Below, in pieces: positions 1 to 5,689 of a DNA stretch of 9,270 nt (positions are counted from its first letter, which is position 1; each line of letters opens with the position of its first letter). This DNA is from Actinomycetota bacterium. GTDB lineage: Bacteria > Actinomycetota > Acidimicrobiia > Acidimicrobiales > Ilumatobacteraceae. The stretch is taken from contig RFTA01000018.1 in the NCBI GenBank assembly GCA_009923685.1, positions 1-9,270 on the forward strand. The letters are read 5' to 3'. The position numbers and the translations under genes are program-made. The notes under the pieces were generated by a model that searched no databases, was not told where the DNA came from, and saw nothing but the letters and a program-made list of their open reading frames with translations.

Positions 1-201
1 GCGCGCCTCGTGAAAGTTCCGCTACCGATCTTGCGATTGGGCAGCCAAATCATCGGCAAACCTCGTGCCTACGACGGACTATGCGGCTCGTTTCAACTGG
101 ATATTTCTCGAACTAAGCAAAAACTTGGATGGAACCCGCCATTTAGTTTGCAAAGCGAAATCGACGCAACCGTCGAATGGTTTCAAAGCAGAAAAAAATG
201 A
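1..201 (+). CDS. NAD-dependent epimerase/dehydratase, C-terminal fragment (5' end outside window)
   Basis: This is the last 66 residues of a protein whose start lies upstream of the window; the frame is open from base 1. The tail carries a Cys-Gly-Ser-Phe-Gln-Leu-Asp-Ile-Ser segment, then KQKLGWNPPFSL and a final amphipathic helix ending in EWFQ. That pattern is typical of the C-terminal substrate-binding part of extended short-chain dehydrogenases acting on UDP- or dTDP-sugars, especially the WbpV/GalE-like 4-epimerases of O-antigen loci. The Rossmann NAD site and the Tyr-x-x-x-Lys catalytic pair would be upstream and cannot be seen. Its TGA overlaps the ATG of the next gene (ATGA at 198-201), so the two are probably translated together. 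The likely role, by inference, is supplying an epimerised nucleotide sugar to the transferase encoded next. The family call is fairly firm; the substrate is unknown. Confidence 0.75.
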   Translation, partial: ARLVKVPLPILRLGSQIIGKPRAYDGLCGSFQLDISRTKQKLGWNPPFSLQSEIDATVEWFQSRKK

Positions 202-1211
202 TCGTCTTATCGATTTTGCTGGTCACAATAATAAGTTTTGTTTCAACGATAATTGTTCGAAAAATGGCACTTCAAAAAAATCAGCTCGACATCCCCAACG
301 AACGAAGCTCGCATATCTCACCCACCCCGCGCGGCGCAGGAATAGCGATCGTCATTGCGTTTTGTGTCGGCATGCTTGTGCTTTGCCTCAACGACACCGT
401 TACAAATCGCGTCTTGTTCAGCCTGGTTTTGCCGGGTCTTATCATTGCGATAATTGGACGACTTGACGATCTCACGCTCGTAACTTCGGCGAAGTGGCGC
501 CTCATCGGCCATTTTCTCTGCGCGATAGCTGCTGTATGGCTCATGGGCGGCTTGCCCGCACTGCCATTTTTCGAATCAACAATCGACTTTGGCGTCGTCG
601 GCAACATCACAGCCGTGATTTATCTGGTGTGGATGCTCAATCTTTTTAATTTCATGGATGGCATCGATCTGATCACGGGTATTCAAACACTTTCAACTTC
701 TGTAGCAATTGCGGTTTTTTTGTTCATGAAATCAGAATCAGATCTTTGGGCTGTCTTTGCCGTGCTCGCCGCTGCCGTAGTTGGTTTCTTGTATTTCAAT
801 TTGCCGCCAGCAAAAATATTTCTTGGTGACGTCGGAAGCGGCTTTATCGGGTTCACACTTGGCGCGATCTCGCTCGTCGTCGCCAAAGACGAACCGCTAA
901 TCGCATGGTCGACAATTATTTTGCTCGGAGTATTCGTCACCGATGCCACGGTCACTTTGTTGCGACGGCTGATTTCACTAGAACGTGTCTACATCGCCCA
1001 TCGCACCCACGCCTACCAACACATGAGCAAGAAAATCAATCGACACTTGCCGATTTCGCTTAGCGTCGGCGCGATCAATATCTTTTTTTTACTGCCAATC
1101 GCGTGGCTCGTCGCCGAAGCCAAATTGTTGCCGCTCGTTGGTGTGCTGCTCGCTTATGTTCCACTCGCGGGCGCGGCGTTATTGCTCGGCGCCGGCAAAA
1201 AAATCAGCTGA
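198..1211 (+). CDS. MraY/WecA/WbpL-family polyprenyl-phosphate sugar-1-phosphate transferase
   Basis: A 337-residue polytopic inner-membrane enzyme, predicted to transfer a (N-acetylamino)sugar-1-phosphate from a UDP-sugar to undecaprenyl phosphate, the first membrane step of O-antigen, wall-polymer or exopolysaccharide assembly. Family landmarks, numbered from the ATG at 198: PNERSSH near 33-39 followed by TPRGAG; GRLDD at 87-91 (the Asp pair associated with Mg2+); NLFNFMDGID at 148-157; FLGDVGSG at 208-215; Asp249; and HRTHAYQH at 268-275, the His-rich cytoplasmic loop. The HR(S/T)HAYQ form points to WbpL-type enzymes rather than MraY. Hydrophobic helices fill the rest. I chose 198 because it gives an ATGA overlap with the epimerase and a hydrophobic N terminus; an in-frame ATG at 177 would add seven residues. 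Neither has a strong ribosome binding site. Sugar specificity cannot be read from the sequence. Confidence 0.88.
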   Translation: MIVLSILLVTIISFVSTIIVRKMALQKNQLDIPNERSSHISPTPRGAGIAIVIAFCVGMLVLCLNDTVTNRVLFSLVLPGLIIAIIGRLDDLTLVTSAKWRLIGHFLCAIAAVWLMGGLPALPFFESTIDFGVVGNITAVIYLVWMLNLFNFMDGIDLITGIQTLSTSVAIAVFLFMKSESDLWAVFAVLAAAVVGFLYFNLPPAKIFLGDVGSGFIGFTLGAISLVVAKDEPLIAWSTIILLGVFVTDATVTLLRRLISLERVYIAHRTHAYQHMSKKINRHLPISLSVGAINIFFLLPIAWLVAEAKLLPLVGVLLAYVPLAGAALLLGAGKKIS

Positions 1212-1218
1212 CTTTTTT
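1197..1218. terminator. Candidate bidirectional terminator on a shared stop-codon palindrome
   Basis: Seven A residues (1197-1203), the perfect palindrome TCAGCTGA (1204-1211), one C, and six T residues (1213-1218) form a 22-bp inverted repeat with one mismatched pair. Read in either direction it gives an A-tract, a small stem and a U-tract, which is the shape of a bidirectional intrinsic terminator. The stem is mostly A-U and short, so efficiency is uncertain. It sits exactly at the junction of two convergent genes. Confidence 0.5.
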
Positions 1219-1653
1219 CAACCGCACCAGCGGAATGCGGCGAGAGGTTTTGGTTTGATACTCTGCGAAACCTGGCCAAACGGCGACTAGTGAATCCCAC
1301 ACTTTTTGACGGTGTTCACCGGCCGCACCGTGTTCTTGATATGTGGAGGCCTCACAATCAAAAATCTCGGCGCCAACCTGAACGGTCACTTTTGAGTTAG
1401 CGACGAGATTCTCATACCACAAAGGATTTTTCGGTGCACCGCCCTTTGACGCCACGAGAACGAAATCTTCGCCGTCGCGACCGTAAATCAACGCCGTGCG
1501 GCGAAGTTCACCCGACTTTCGACCAGTAGTAGTCAACAACAAAGTCGGAACACCACGCCAAATGTGGCCCTCTTTGCCGTTGCTTTCGACATAAGAGCGA
1601 ATGTGATCTTGCACCCAACCAACAGGGCTATCGACAATTTTCTGCGATTCCAT
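1204..1653 (-). CDS. Nitroreductase family deazaflavin (F420)-dependent oxidoreductase
   Basis: A 149-residue protein of the Ddn/DUF385 split-barrel family, the usual length for this group. Seen in the sequence: LTTTGRKSGELRRTAL at about 40-55, ASKGGAPKNPLWYENL at about 68-83, and a C-terminal PGFAEYQTKTSRRIPLVRL segment at 127-145; all three are hallmark blocks, and the first two shape the F420 phosphate- and deazaflavin-binding site. Family members use reduced F420 to reduce quinones, nitroaromatics or other conjugated substrates; the physiological substrate here is unknown. There is no signal peptide, so it is cytosolic or membrane-associated. The gene is monocistronic, convergent with the sugar transferase (8-bp overlap) and divergent from rmuC with only 36 bp between starts. 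It is a useful lineage marker, because these proteins are concentrated in Actinobacteria. Confidence 0.88.
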   Translation of the reverse strand: MESQKIVDSPVGWVQDHIRSYVESNGKEGHIWRGVPTLLLTTTGRKSGELRRTALIYGRDGEDFVLVASKGGAPKNPLWYENLVANSKVTVQVGAEIFDCEASTYQEHGAAGEHRQKVWDSLVAVWPGFAEYQTKTSRRIPLVRLKKVS

Positions 1654-1659
1654 ACGGTC

Positions 1660-1665
1660 AATCTA
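1660..1665 (-). promoter_or_regulatory. Possible -10 element (TAGATT) for the F420-type oxidoreductase
   Basis: On the minus strand TAGATT fits the actinobacterial TANNNT -10 pattern and ends six bases before the ATG at 1653. Transcription would then start at or next to the start codon, giving a leaderless mRNA. There is no ribosome binding site upstream of this ATG, which agrees with that reading. No convincing -35 box is visible at 17-18 bp. This is a weak inference from one hexamer. Confidence 0.25.
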
Positions 1666-1689
1666 GCGACACCCCCGTGCCACACTGTG

Positions 1690-2871
1690 ATGATGGAACT
1701 AATCGTCGGTTTATTGGTTGTAGCAGTAGCCAGCCTTGGAGTTTTGTTGTTTCGTCAAAATGGTGCCGGCAACATTTCTGTGGCTCCACAAAATTTTGAT
1801 CAAACGGCGCTTATCGACGCGGTTAAAACTGCGGTCGATGCACAAGTCGGCAAAGCTACTCAGCAAGCCCTCGAAAATGTCAACTTGCAAATTGATCGCA
1901 CATACCAGGCACGCACGCAGACATTGACTTCTGAGACCAAGAATCTTCTCGACCCGGTTGCAACTCAAATGAACGAACTTCGTAGTGCTGTTTCTTCTCT
2001 GCAGTCGAACTACACAAATACCGTCGGTGTAACCGAAACAATCAGCAGGCAAATCGACACATTGAATCAGACCACCTCTGCGTTGCAGTCGGCGCTCAAA
2101 TCAACCAGTGCCCGCGGTGCATGGGGCGAACAACAACTGCGCAATGTCATTGAACTCGCCGGCATGTTGCCATATTGCGATTTCTTCGAGCAGACGACCG
2201 TCACCGGCAACGACAAAACACAGCGTCCAGATGCGGTCATCAAATTGCCTAACGATGGTTGCGTCGTTATCGACTCGAAGACGCCTCTCGATTCATACTT
2301 GAAGGCGCAAGAAACTTCAGATACGACATTGCGTCAACAACTACTAAGTGAACACGCCAAGGCTTTGGCCGGACACGCCAAAGTTTTGGCCGACAAAAAA
2401 TATTGGGAGCAGTTCGAACGTTCGCCCGAGTATGTGATCATGTTTATTCCTGGCGAGTCTTTTTTGGCTGACGCATTGCGTAGCGACAGTAGTTTGCTCG
2501 AAGTTGCGATGCAGCGCAGAGTGCTGATTGCTTCGCCTGTAAACCTTTTGGCTTTGCTTCTTGCCGTCGCAAAAGGTTGGCAGGCATTTCAGATCGCCGA
2601 ACACGCCGAAAAAATCGCGGCACTCGGTCGCGAACTATATGAGCGCGTAGACACGGTGCTTGAAAGCGTTGAAAAGACAGGACGCGGTCTCGAGACAGCC
2701 ATCGGTGCCTACAACAAAATGGTGGGCTCAATCGAAGGTCGCATGTTGGCAACCTTGCGCAAATTTAAAGACGTGGGCGTGACATCGGCTGAATTGACCG
2801 AAATATCGAACATTGATTCGGCGCCGCGACAAATTTCGGCGCCTGAACACACAAAAGAACTTGGCGCGTGA
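1690..2871 (+). CDS. rmuC: DNA recombination protein RmuC
   Basis: A 393-residue RmuC-family protein. An N-terminal hydrophobic segment (about 3-21) probably anchors it in the membrane. Next comes a Gln/Thr/Leu-rich helical stretch (about 37-138) that looks like coiled coil, then the conserved RmuC core from about 140, beginning with SARGAWGEQQLRNVIELAGM. The restriction-endonuclease-like fold is suggested by RPDAVIKLP (179-187) and VVIDSK (192-197), which contribute Asp and Lys of a PD-(D/E)xK-type site. In E. coli, RmuC limits recombination at short inverted repeats; its biochemical activity is not settled. The frame is open back to 1564, but that extension lies antisense over the oxidoreductase gene, so I place the start at the ATG of 1690; GTG 1687 and ATG 1693 are equally possible. 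No Shine-Dalgarno sequence is seen. It heads a likely operon with the small membrane protein and tilS. Confidence 0.9.
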   Translation: MMELIVGLLVVAVASLGVLLFRQNGAGNISVAPQNFDQTALIDAVKTAVDAQVGKATQQALENVNLQIDRTYQARTQTLTSETKNLLDPVATQMNELRSAVSSLQSNYTNTVGVTETISRQIDTLNQTTSALQSALKSTSARGAWGEQQLRNVIELAGMLPYCDFFEQTTVTGNDKTQRPDAVIKLPNDGCVVIDSKTPLDSYLKAQETSDTTLRQQLLSEHAKALAGHAKVLADKKYWEQFERSPEYVIMFIPGESFLADALRSDSSLLEVAMQRRVLIASPVNLLALLLAVAKGWQAFQIAEHAEKIAALGRELYERVDTVLESVEKTGRGLETAIGAYNKMVGSIEGRMLATLRKFKDVGVTSAELTEISNIDSAPRQISAPEHTKELGA

Positions 2872-2908
2872 TTCGCTCAACAATCAAATAATCGCTAACA
2901 TTACGGCG

Positions 2909-3058
2909 ATGATTTCTGCAGTTGTTTGGCACTGGTGGTTAGGTGCAGGTTTGTTGATCGCCGGCATCGGTGCGCTGATCGGTTTGGTGGCCGGATATTT
3001 GAAGTCAGTTACGGCGCTGAAATACCCGAATCGTCGCCAGCGACAAGCCCAGAAATAA
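2909..3058 (+). CDS. Small single-pass membrane protein of unknown function
   Basis: A 49-residue peptide beginning MISAVVWHWW, with one strong transmembrane helix (about residues 11-32, rich in Gly, Ala, Leu and Ile, with small-residue GxxxG-like spacing) and a short basic tail ending NRRQRQAQK. I do not recognise a named family. The frame is open back to 2813, but that part overlaps rmuC and encodes a charged stretch unlike a membrane-protein N terminus. TTG 2861 is another possible start. It sits 37 bp after rmuC and 13 bp before tilS, so it is probably cotranscribed with both. By the positive-inside rule the basic C-terminus should be cytoplasmic. Support comes from a coherent hydrophobic-plus-basic design and position; lack of a clear ribosome binding site keeps confidence moderate. 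Confidence 0.55.
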   Translation: MISAVVWHWWLGAGLLIAGIGALIGLVAGYLKSVTALKYPNRRQRQAQK

Positions 3059-3073
3059 TCGGCCCGGGCCGAT
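3058..3073. repeat. Perfect 16-bp palindrome between the small membrane gene and tilS
   Basis: ATCGGCCCGGGCCGAT is self-complementary over all 16 bases. It runs from the last base of the upstream TAA stop to the second base of the tilS ATG, so it fills the whole gap between the genes. In RNA it could fold as a six-pair stem with a CCGG loop, hiding the tilS start codon. It could also be a protein-binding site or chance. Confidence 0.6.
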
Positions 3074-3965
3074 GAATGCCCTATTTGCCAAACTAAAAGC
3101 CAGTGAGTTTGCCAATGATCTCTTGGCGCGCTGCAACTTTGGGGCAAATGGCTCAAAACTCGACTGCGCGGTCTCTGGTGGCAGGGACAGCATGGCGATG
3201 CTTCTACTCGCAGTCTTGAATGGCTGCGAAGTAACCGCATTTCATGTCGACCACTCTCTTCGCGAGGGTTCAGACCAAGAGGCAAAGATCGTCGCCTCAC
3301 TCGCCGAACAACTTGGCGCCGAATTTGTCAGCAAGACGATCAAAGTTGAACCCGGAGCAAATCTTGAGGCTCGTGCCCGCGACGCACGATATTCGGTGTT
3401 GCCAAAAAATATCGCGACGGGACACACCGCCGACGACCAGGCAGAAACACTGATGATCAATTTATTGCGCGGTGCAGGCTTGCAGGGGCTTGCCGGAATG
3501 CAACACAACAAGAGTCATCCGATTCTGAATTTACGGCGAAGTGAAACCGAAAAACTATGTCGTGAGTTTGAAATTTGTTTTGTTGATGATCCGACAAATG
3601 CAGAGATGAAGTTTCTGCGAAACCAAGTCAGAAACAAACTTCTGCCGCTAGTCAACGAAATTTCACAGCGAGATATCGCGCCGATTCTCGCCCGTCAAGC
3701 CGAACTATTCAGGCAAGACGCAGAATTTTTGGATGAAATCGCAAAACAGCTTGACCCGACCGACGCCAAGGCTCTGGCAATTGCACCTGTCGCTTTGGCT
3801 CGACGCGCAATTCGTATTTGGCTTACAGATATCTACCCGCCTGATGCGGCAACTGTTGAACGTGTGCTTGAAGTTGCGCGTGGCACGACAACTGCGTGTG
3901 AAATCGGAATGAACCGTGAGGTGCGCCGAAGCCAACAACGTTTGCAAATCAACTCAAAGCATTAA
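3072..3965 (+). CDS. tilS: tRNA(Ile)-lysidine synthase TilS
   Basis: A 297-residue N-type ATP pyrophosphatase, predicted to attach lysine to C34 of the CAU-anticodon tRNA-Ile so that it reads AUA as isoleucine. This is an essential cytosolic step. The PP-loop SGGRDS is at 35-40, HVDHSLR at 58-64 and GHTADDQAET at 117-126, all standard TilS blocks. VDDPTN (171-176) and NQVRNKLLP (184-192) follow and mark the tRNA-contacting region typical of TilS. The protein ends after the central domain, so it lacks the extra C-terminal domain of the longer E. coli enzyme; short forms are usual in Actinobacteria. The ATG at 3072 is the only reasonable start, yet it has no Shine-Dalgarno sequence and lies inside a perfect palindrome. 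It is the last gene of the rmuC cluster. No hpt or ftsH gene follows, although those are common tilS neighbours in this phylum. Confidence 0.93.
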   Translation: MNALFAKLKASEFANDLLARCNFGANGSKLDCAVSGGRDSMAMLLLAVLNGCEVTAFHVDHSLREGSDQEAKIVASLAEQLGAEFVSKTIKVEPGANLEARARDARYSVLPKNIATGHTADDQAETLMINLLRGAGLQGLAGMQHNKSHPILNLRRSETEKLCREFEICFVDDPTNAEMKFLRNQVRNKLLPLVNEISQRDIAPILARQAELFRQDAEFLDEIAKQLDPTDAKALAIAPVALARRAIRIWLTDIYPPDAATVERVLEVARGTTTACEIGMNREVRRSQQRLQINSKH

Positions 3966-3977
3966 ATTGCTGTGATA

Positions 3978-4007
3978 TTGTGCTCTTTCGATGTTCGAAA
4001 CGATATT
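3978..4007 (+). promoter_or_regulatory. Possible promoter with an operator-like inverted repeat in the spacer
   Basis: TTGTGC (3978-3983) and GATATT (4002-4007) are 18 bp apart and make a weak -35/-10 pair reading towards the gene at 4038. Between them lies a perfect inverted repeat, TTTCGA-TGT-TCGAAA (3986-4000). That is where a repressor would block RNA polymerase. It does not fit the actinobacterial LexA box, because the left GAAC half is missing. The regulator is unknown and the hexamers match consensus only partly. Confidence 0.3.
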
Positions 4008-4010
4008 AAA

Positions 4011-4037
4011 TAACGAGTCAAGTGTAAAGGCTCGTTA
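4011..4037 (+). promoter_or_regulatory. Hairpin displaying the ribosome binding site of the gene at 4038
   Basis: TAACGAG (4011-4017) and CTCGTTA (4031-4037) are exact reverse complements separated by 13 bases. The loop contains AAAGG (4026-4030), a good Shine-Dalgarno sequence seven bases before the GTG at 4038. The stem ends directly at the start codon. The ribosome binding site supports the GTG start; the hairpin would keep the site single-stranded in the loop and could tune initiation. Confidence 0.45.
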
Positions 4038-4547
4038 GTGCCACAAAAGTTACGGGGTAAGTGGGCGCTTGGCATTTTGCCGAGAAACTTGACTTGGATC
4101 ATCAAAGACAAACTCGCGATTTGTGAGCGACCCGGTGGTTTTGGTGTCAACCATCGTCGTGTTCGACGCCAAGAAGAAATAATTTGGCTTCGCGAAAACG
4201 AATTCGGTTGCGTCATTTCAATCAGCACCGCGCCGCACAACCTGCATAGTTATGAAGAGTTGCAGATGCCGTATCAGCACCGTCCGATGCCACTACCGGA
4301 TGATTTAGACCCTTGGTTGAAATTGTTCTATACCGAGCTTTCAAAGTTGATTCAACGTGGCCTAAAGATTGTCGTGCACGCCGAAGAAGTGAGCGAGCGC
4401 CTGCACGGGTTAATGGGTGGATACATAAGGTGGTCTGGCCTGGTCGACGACCCTGCTCAGGCGATAATTCTTACCGAAAGAATTGCTGGTCGACAGCTCG
4501 ACCCAGATTCACGCGAATTAATTTTGCGTGTTCACGAACTTCGCTAA
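4038..4547 (+). CDS. Dual-specificity-phosphatase-like protein with Ala replacing the catalytic Cys (putative pseudophosphatase)
   Basis: A 169-residue soluble protein whose layout follows small cysteine phosphatases. A beta-rich N-terminal part (NLTWIIKDKLAICERPGG, 17-34) resembles the entry strand of dual-specificity phosphatases. CVISIST (58-64) fits the core strand. MPLPDDLDP (84-92) fits the general-acid loop with its Asp. KIVVHAEEVSER (110-121) sits where the P-loop HCxxxxxR belongs, followed by GGYIRWSGLVDDPAQAI (127-143) and a final helical part (HGLMGGYIRW resembles the helix that follows the P-loop). His114 and Arg121 are kept with correct spacing, but residue 115 is Ala instead of Cys, so the usual phospho-cysteine chemistry is impossible. 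It may bind phosphoproteins or phosphate ligands, or do something unrelated. GTG 4038 is chosen for the AAAGG seven bases upstream. The gene stands alone after tilS and converges on the polyprenyl synthase. Being a real gene is secure; the fold is an inference from motifs. Confidence 0.62.
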   Translation: MPQKLRGKWALGILPRNLTWIIKDKLAICERPGGFGVNHRRVRRQEEIIWLRENEFGCVISISTAPHNLHSYEELQMPYQHRPMPLPDDLDPWLKLFYTELSKLIQRGLKIVVHAEEVSERLHGLMGGYIRWSGLVDDPAQAIILTERIAGRQLDPDSRELILRVHELR

Positions 4548-4575
4548 AACTCGCCAACAGTGACCGCAGTTAGCG
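4542..4575. terminator. Inverted repeat spanning both stop codons of a convergent pair (possible weak terminator)
   Basis: CGCTAA (4542-4547) pairs exactly with TTAGCG (4570-4575); allowing a two-base bulge the stem extends by CT/AG. The TAA stop of the phosphatase-like gene is in one arm and the stop of the minus-strand polyprenyl synthase is in the other. There is no T-tract on either side, so a classical intrinsic terminator is doubtful. Confidence 0.3.
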
Positions 4576-5553
4576 GATAACCGAGTTCAGCAAAACGCGC
4601 GGTGCTTCGCGCAATGCATCTGTCGCCTTCGAGGCGGGCATTTTGTTGCATTCGCTCTCGGCAATCGCGACATATTCACTTGCGGTTTCAATTGCGTGTG
4701 CGATGCCGGTGTTCGAGCGGACAATCGCCAGAGCCGCGTCGCGATCGTTGCCAGTAAAGGGTCGTCCGAGCAAGTCGCGCAATTCAAGAGCGTCTGTCGA
4801 ATCGCTCTTGAGAGTCAACAACACCGGAAGAGTGTAAATGCCTTCTTCCATATCGTGCCCCGCACGTTTGCCTAGTTCGGCGTCGGTGGCGATGACATCC
4901 AAAATGTCGTCGACAATTTGAAATACCATGCCATATGCCGTGCCATAACTTGTCAGTGCTTCGACAACTGCACGATCATGACCGGCAACTAGCGCACCAA
5001 TGCGAGCCGCGGTTGAGAAAAGCGATGCAGTTTTGCCCTCGATGCTGACTAAATACGACGGCACAGACCGAGAAACATCGAACGCCTTGGTAAGTTCTTC
5101 GATCTGTCCTTCACAAAGATGACCAATCGTTTGGGCCAATAGAGTCGCGACTTCAGTGCCGAGCGCCGCAGCGATTTCTGAGGCTTTGGCCAACAAGAAA
5201 TCACCAGCCAAAATTGCCTGCAAGTTACCCCATCGTGCGTTTACGGTGTCGACGCCACGTCGCGTCGCGGCTTCGTCCATTACATCGTCGTGATATAGCG
5301 AACCAAGATGAACAAGTTCGCAAGAGATGCCACCTTGAATGACATCGTCGCTGACTGGTTCGTCGTTGCCAACCGCGGCAGCGGCAACCGCCATCACTGG
5401 TCGAAGTCGTTTGCCGCCGGCGACTATTAAATGCGCGGCTAATTCGTTGAGATGCGCATCGCGGTTTTTTACGGCGGTCAGCAATGCAGATTCAACCCGT
5501 TGACGATCAATATCCATAAGTGGTAAAGAAAGTAACGGCGAAGAAACTGCCAT
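4570..5553 (-). CDS. Polyprenyl diphosphate synthase (trans-isoprenyl, probably long chain)
   Basis: A 327-residue all-helical prenyltransferase that condenses isopentenyl diphosphate onto an allylic diphosphate to build an all-trans chain. Numbered from the ATG at 5553: GGKRLRP at 46-52, the first Asp-rich motif DDVMD at 89-93 (preceded by LYH), GNLQAILAGDFLLAKA at about 109-124, GKTASLF at 173-179, the second Asp-rich motif DDILD at 215-219, and GKRAGHD at 228-234. The residue five places before the first Asp-rich motif is Gly, with no bulky aromatic floor there, which suits a long product such as a menaquinone side chain; this is inference. GTG 5559 is an alternative start two codons earlier, with no decisive ribosome binding site for either. 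The gene is transcribed away from clpC. Symbols such as ispB, hepT or grcC would be guesses. Confidence 0.9.
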   Translation of the reverse strand: MAVSSPLLSLPLMDIDRQRVESALLTAVKNRDAHLNELAAHLIVAGGKRLRPVMAVAAAAVGNDEPVSDDVIQGGISCELVHLGSLYHDDVMDEAATRRGVDTVNARWGNLQAILAGDFLLAKASEIAAALGTEVATLLAQTIGHLCEGQIEELTKAFDVSRSVPSYLVSIEGKTASLFSTAARIGALVAGHDRAVVEALTSYGTAYGMVFQIVDDILDVIATDAELGKRAGHDMEEGIYTLPVLLTLKSDSTDALELRDLLGRPFTGNDRDAALAIVRSNTGIAHAIETASEYVAIAESECNKMPASKATDALREAPRVLLNSVIR

Positions 5554-5689
5554 ATCCACAGGCTAGGCAACTCGCCTTGTGAATCTACGAACTAAGCATT
5601 GTGAGGGTCGTCACGCGACTTAAATAGCCGTGCCCGCACCGATACACTTTAGGAAAGTCACTTTAGATTGACGCACAAGGCGGTCAGAG
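5554..5689. promoter_or_regulatory. Divergent control region between the polyprenyl synthase gene and clpC
   Basis: This gap must drive both genes. Towards clpC, TAGATT at 5664-5669 fits a -10 element, followed by a short leader with AAGG (5677-5680) nine bases before the TTG start. Just upstream are ACTTT-AGG-AAAGT (5646-5658, a perfect inverted repeat) and a direct repeat CACTTTAG at 5645-5652 and 5659-5666. Towards the polyprenyl synthase, the minus strand has TAGATT at 5582-5587. A further small palindrome, GTCG-N5-CGAC, is at 5607-5619. I see no match to CtsR (tandem GGTCAAA) or HspR (CTTGAGT-N7-ACTCAAG) sites, the usual stress regulators of clp genes. The -35 boxes are poor. Confidence 0.4.

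Noticed and set aside
281..610. Minus-strand open frames inside the sugar-phosphate transferase gene
   Set aside because: They are shadows of a clear polytopic membrane protein with family motifs on the plus strand.
1564..1689. N-terminal extension of rmuC to the ATG at 1564
   Set aside because: It would be antisense to the 5' part of the oxidoreductase gene and would put 42 non-homologous residues ahead of the membrane anchor; starts at 1687-1693 fit the family better.
2813..2908. Extension of the small membrane protein to the ATG at 2813
   Set aside because: It overlaps the conserved rmuC frame and encodes an Arg/Lys/Asn-rich stretch; the helix-first start at 2909 is more natural.
3986..4000. 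LexA (SOS) box at the TTTCGA-TGT-TCGAAA repeat
   Set aside because: Only the GTTCGA half matches the actinobacterial site; the partner half TCGAAC at the required spacing is absent.
4313..4573. Second plus-strand open frame overlapping the phosphatase-like gene
   Set aside because: It is out of frame within that gene, has no ribosome binding site and gives a low-complexity Arg/Ser/Ala-rich peptide.
5641..5680. CtsR or HspR operator before clpC
   Set aside because: Neither tandem GGTCAAA nor CTTGAGT-N7-ACTCAAG is present; the repeats seen are different.
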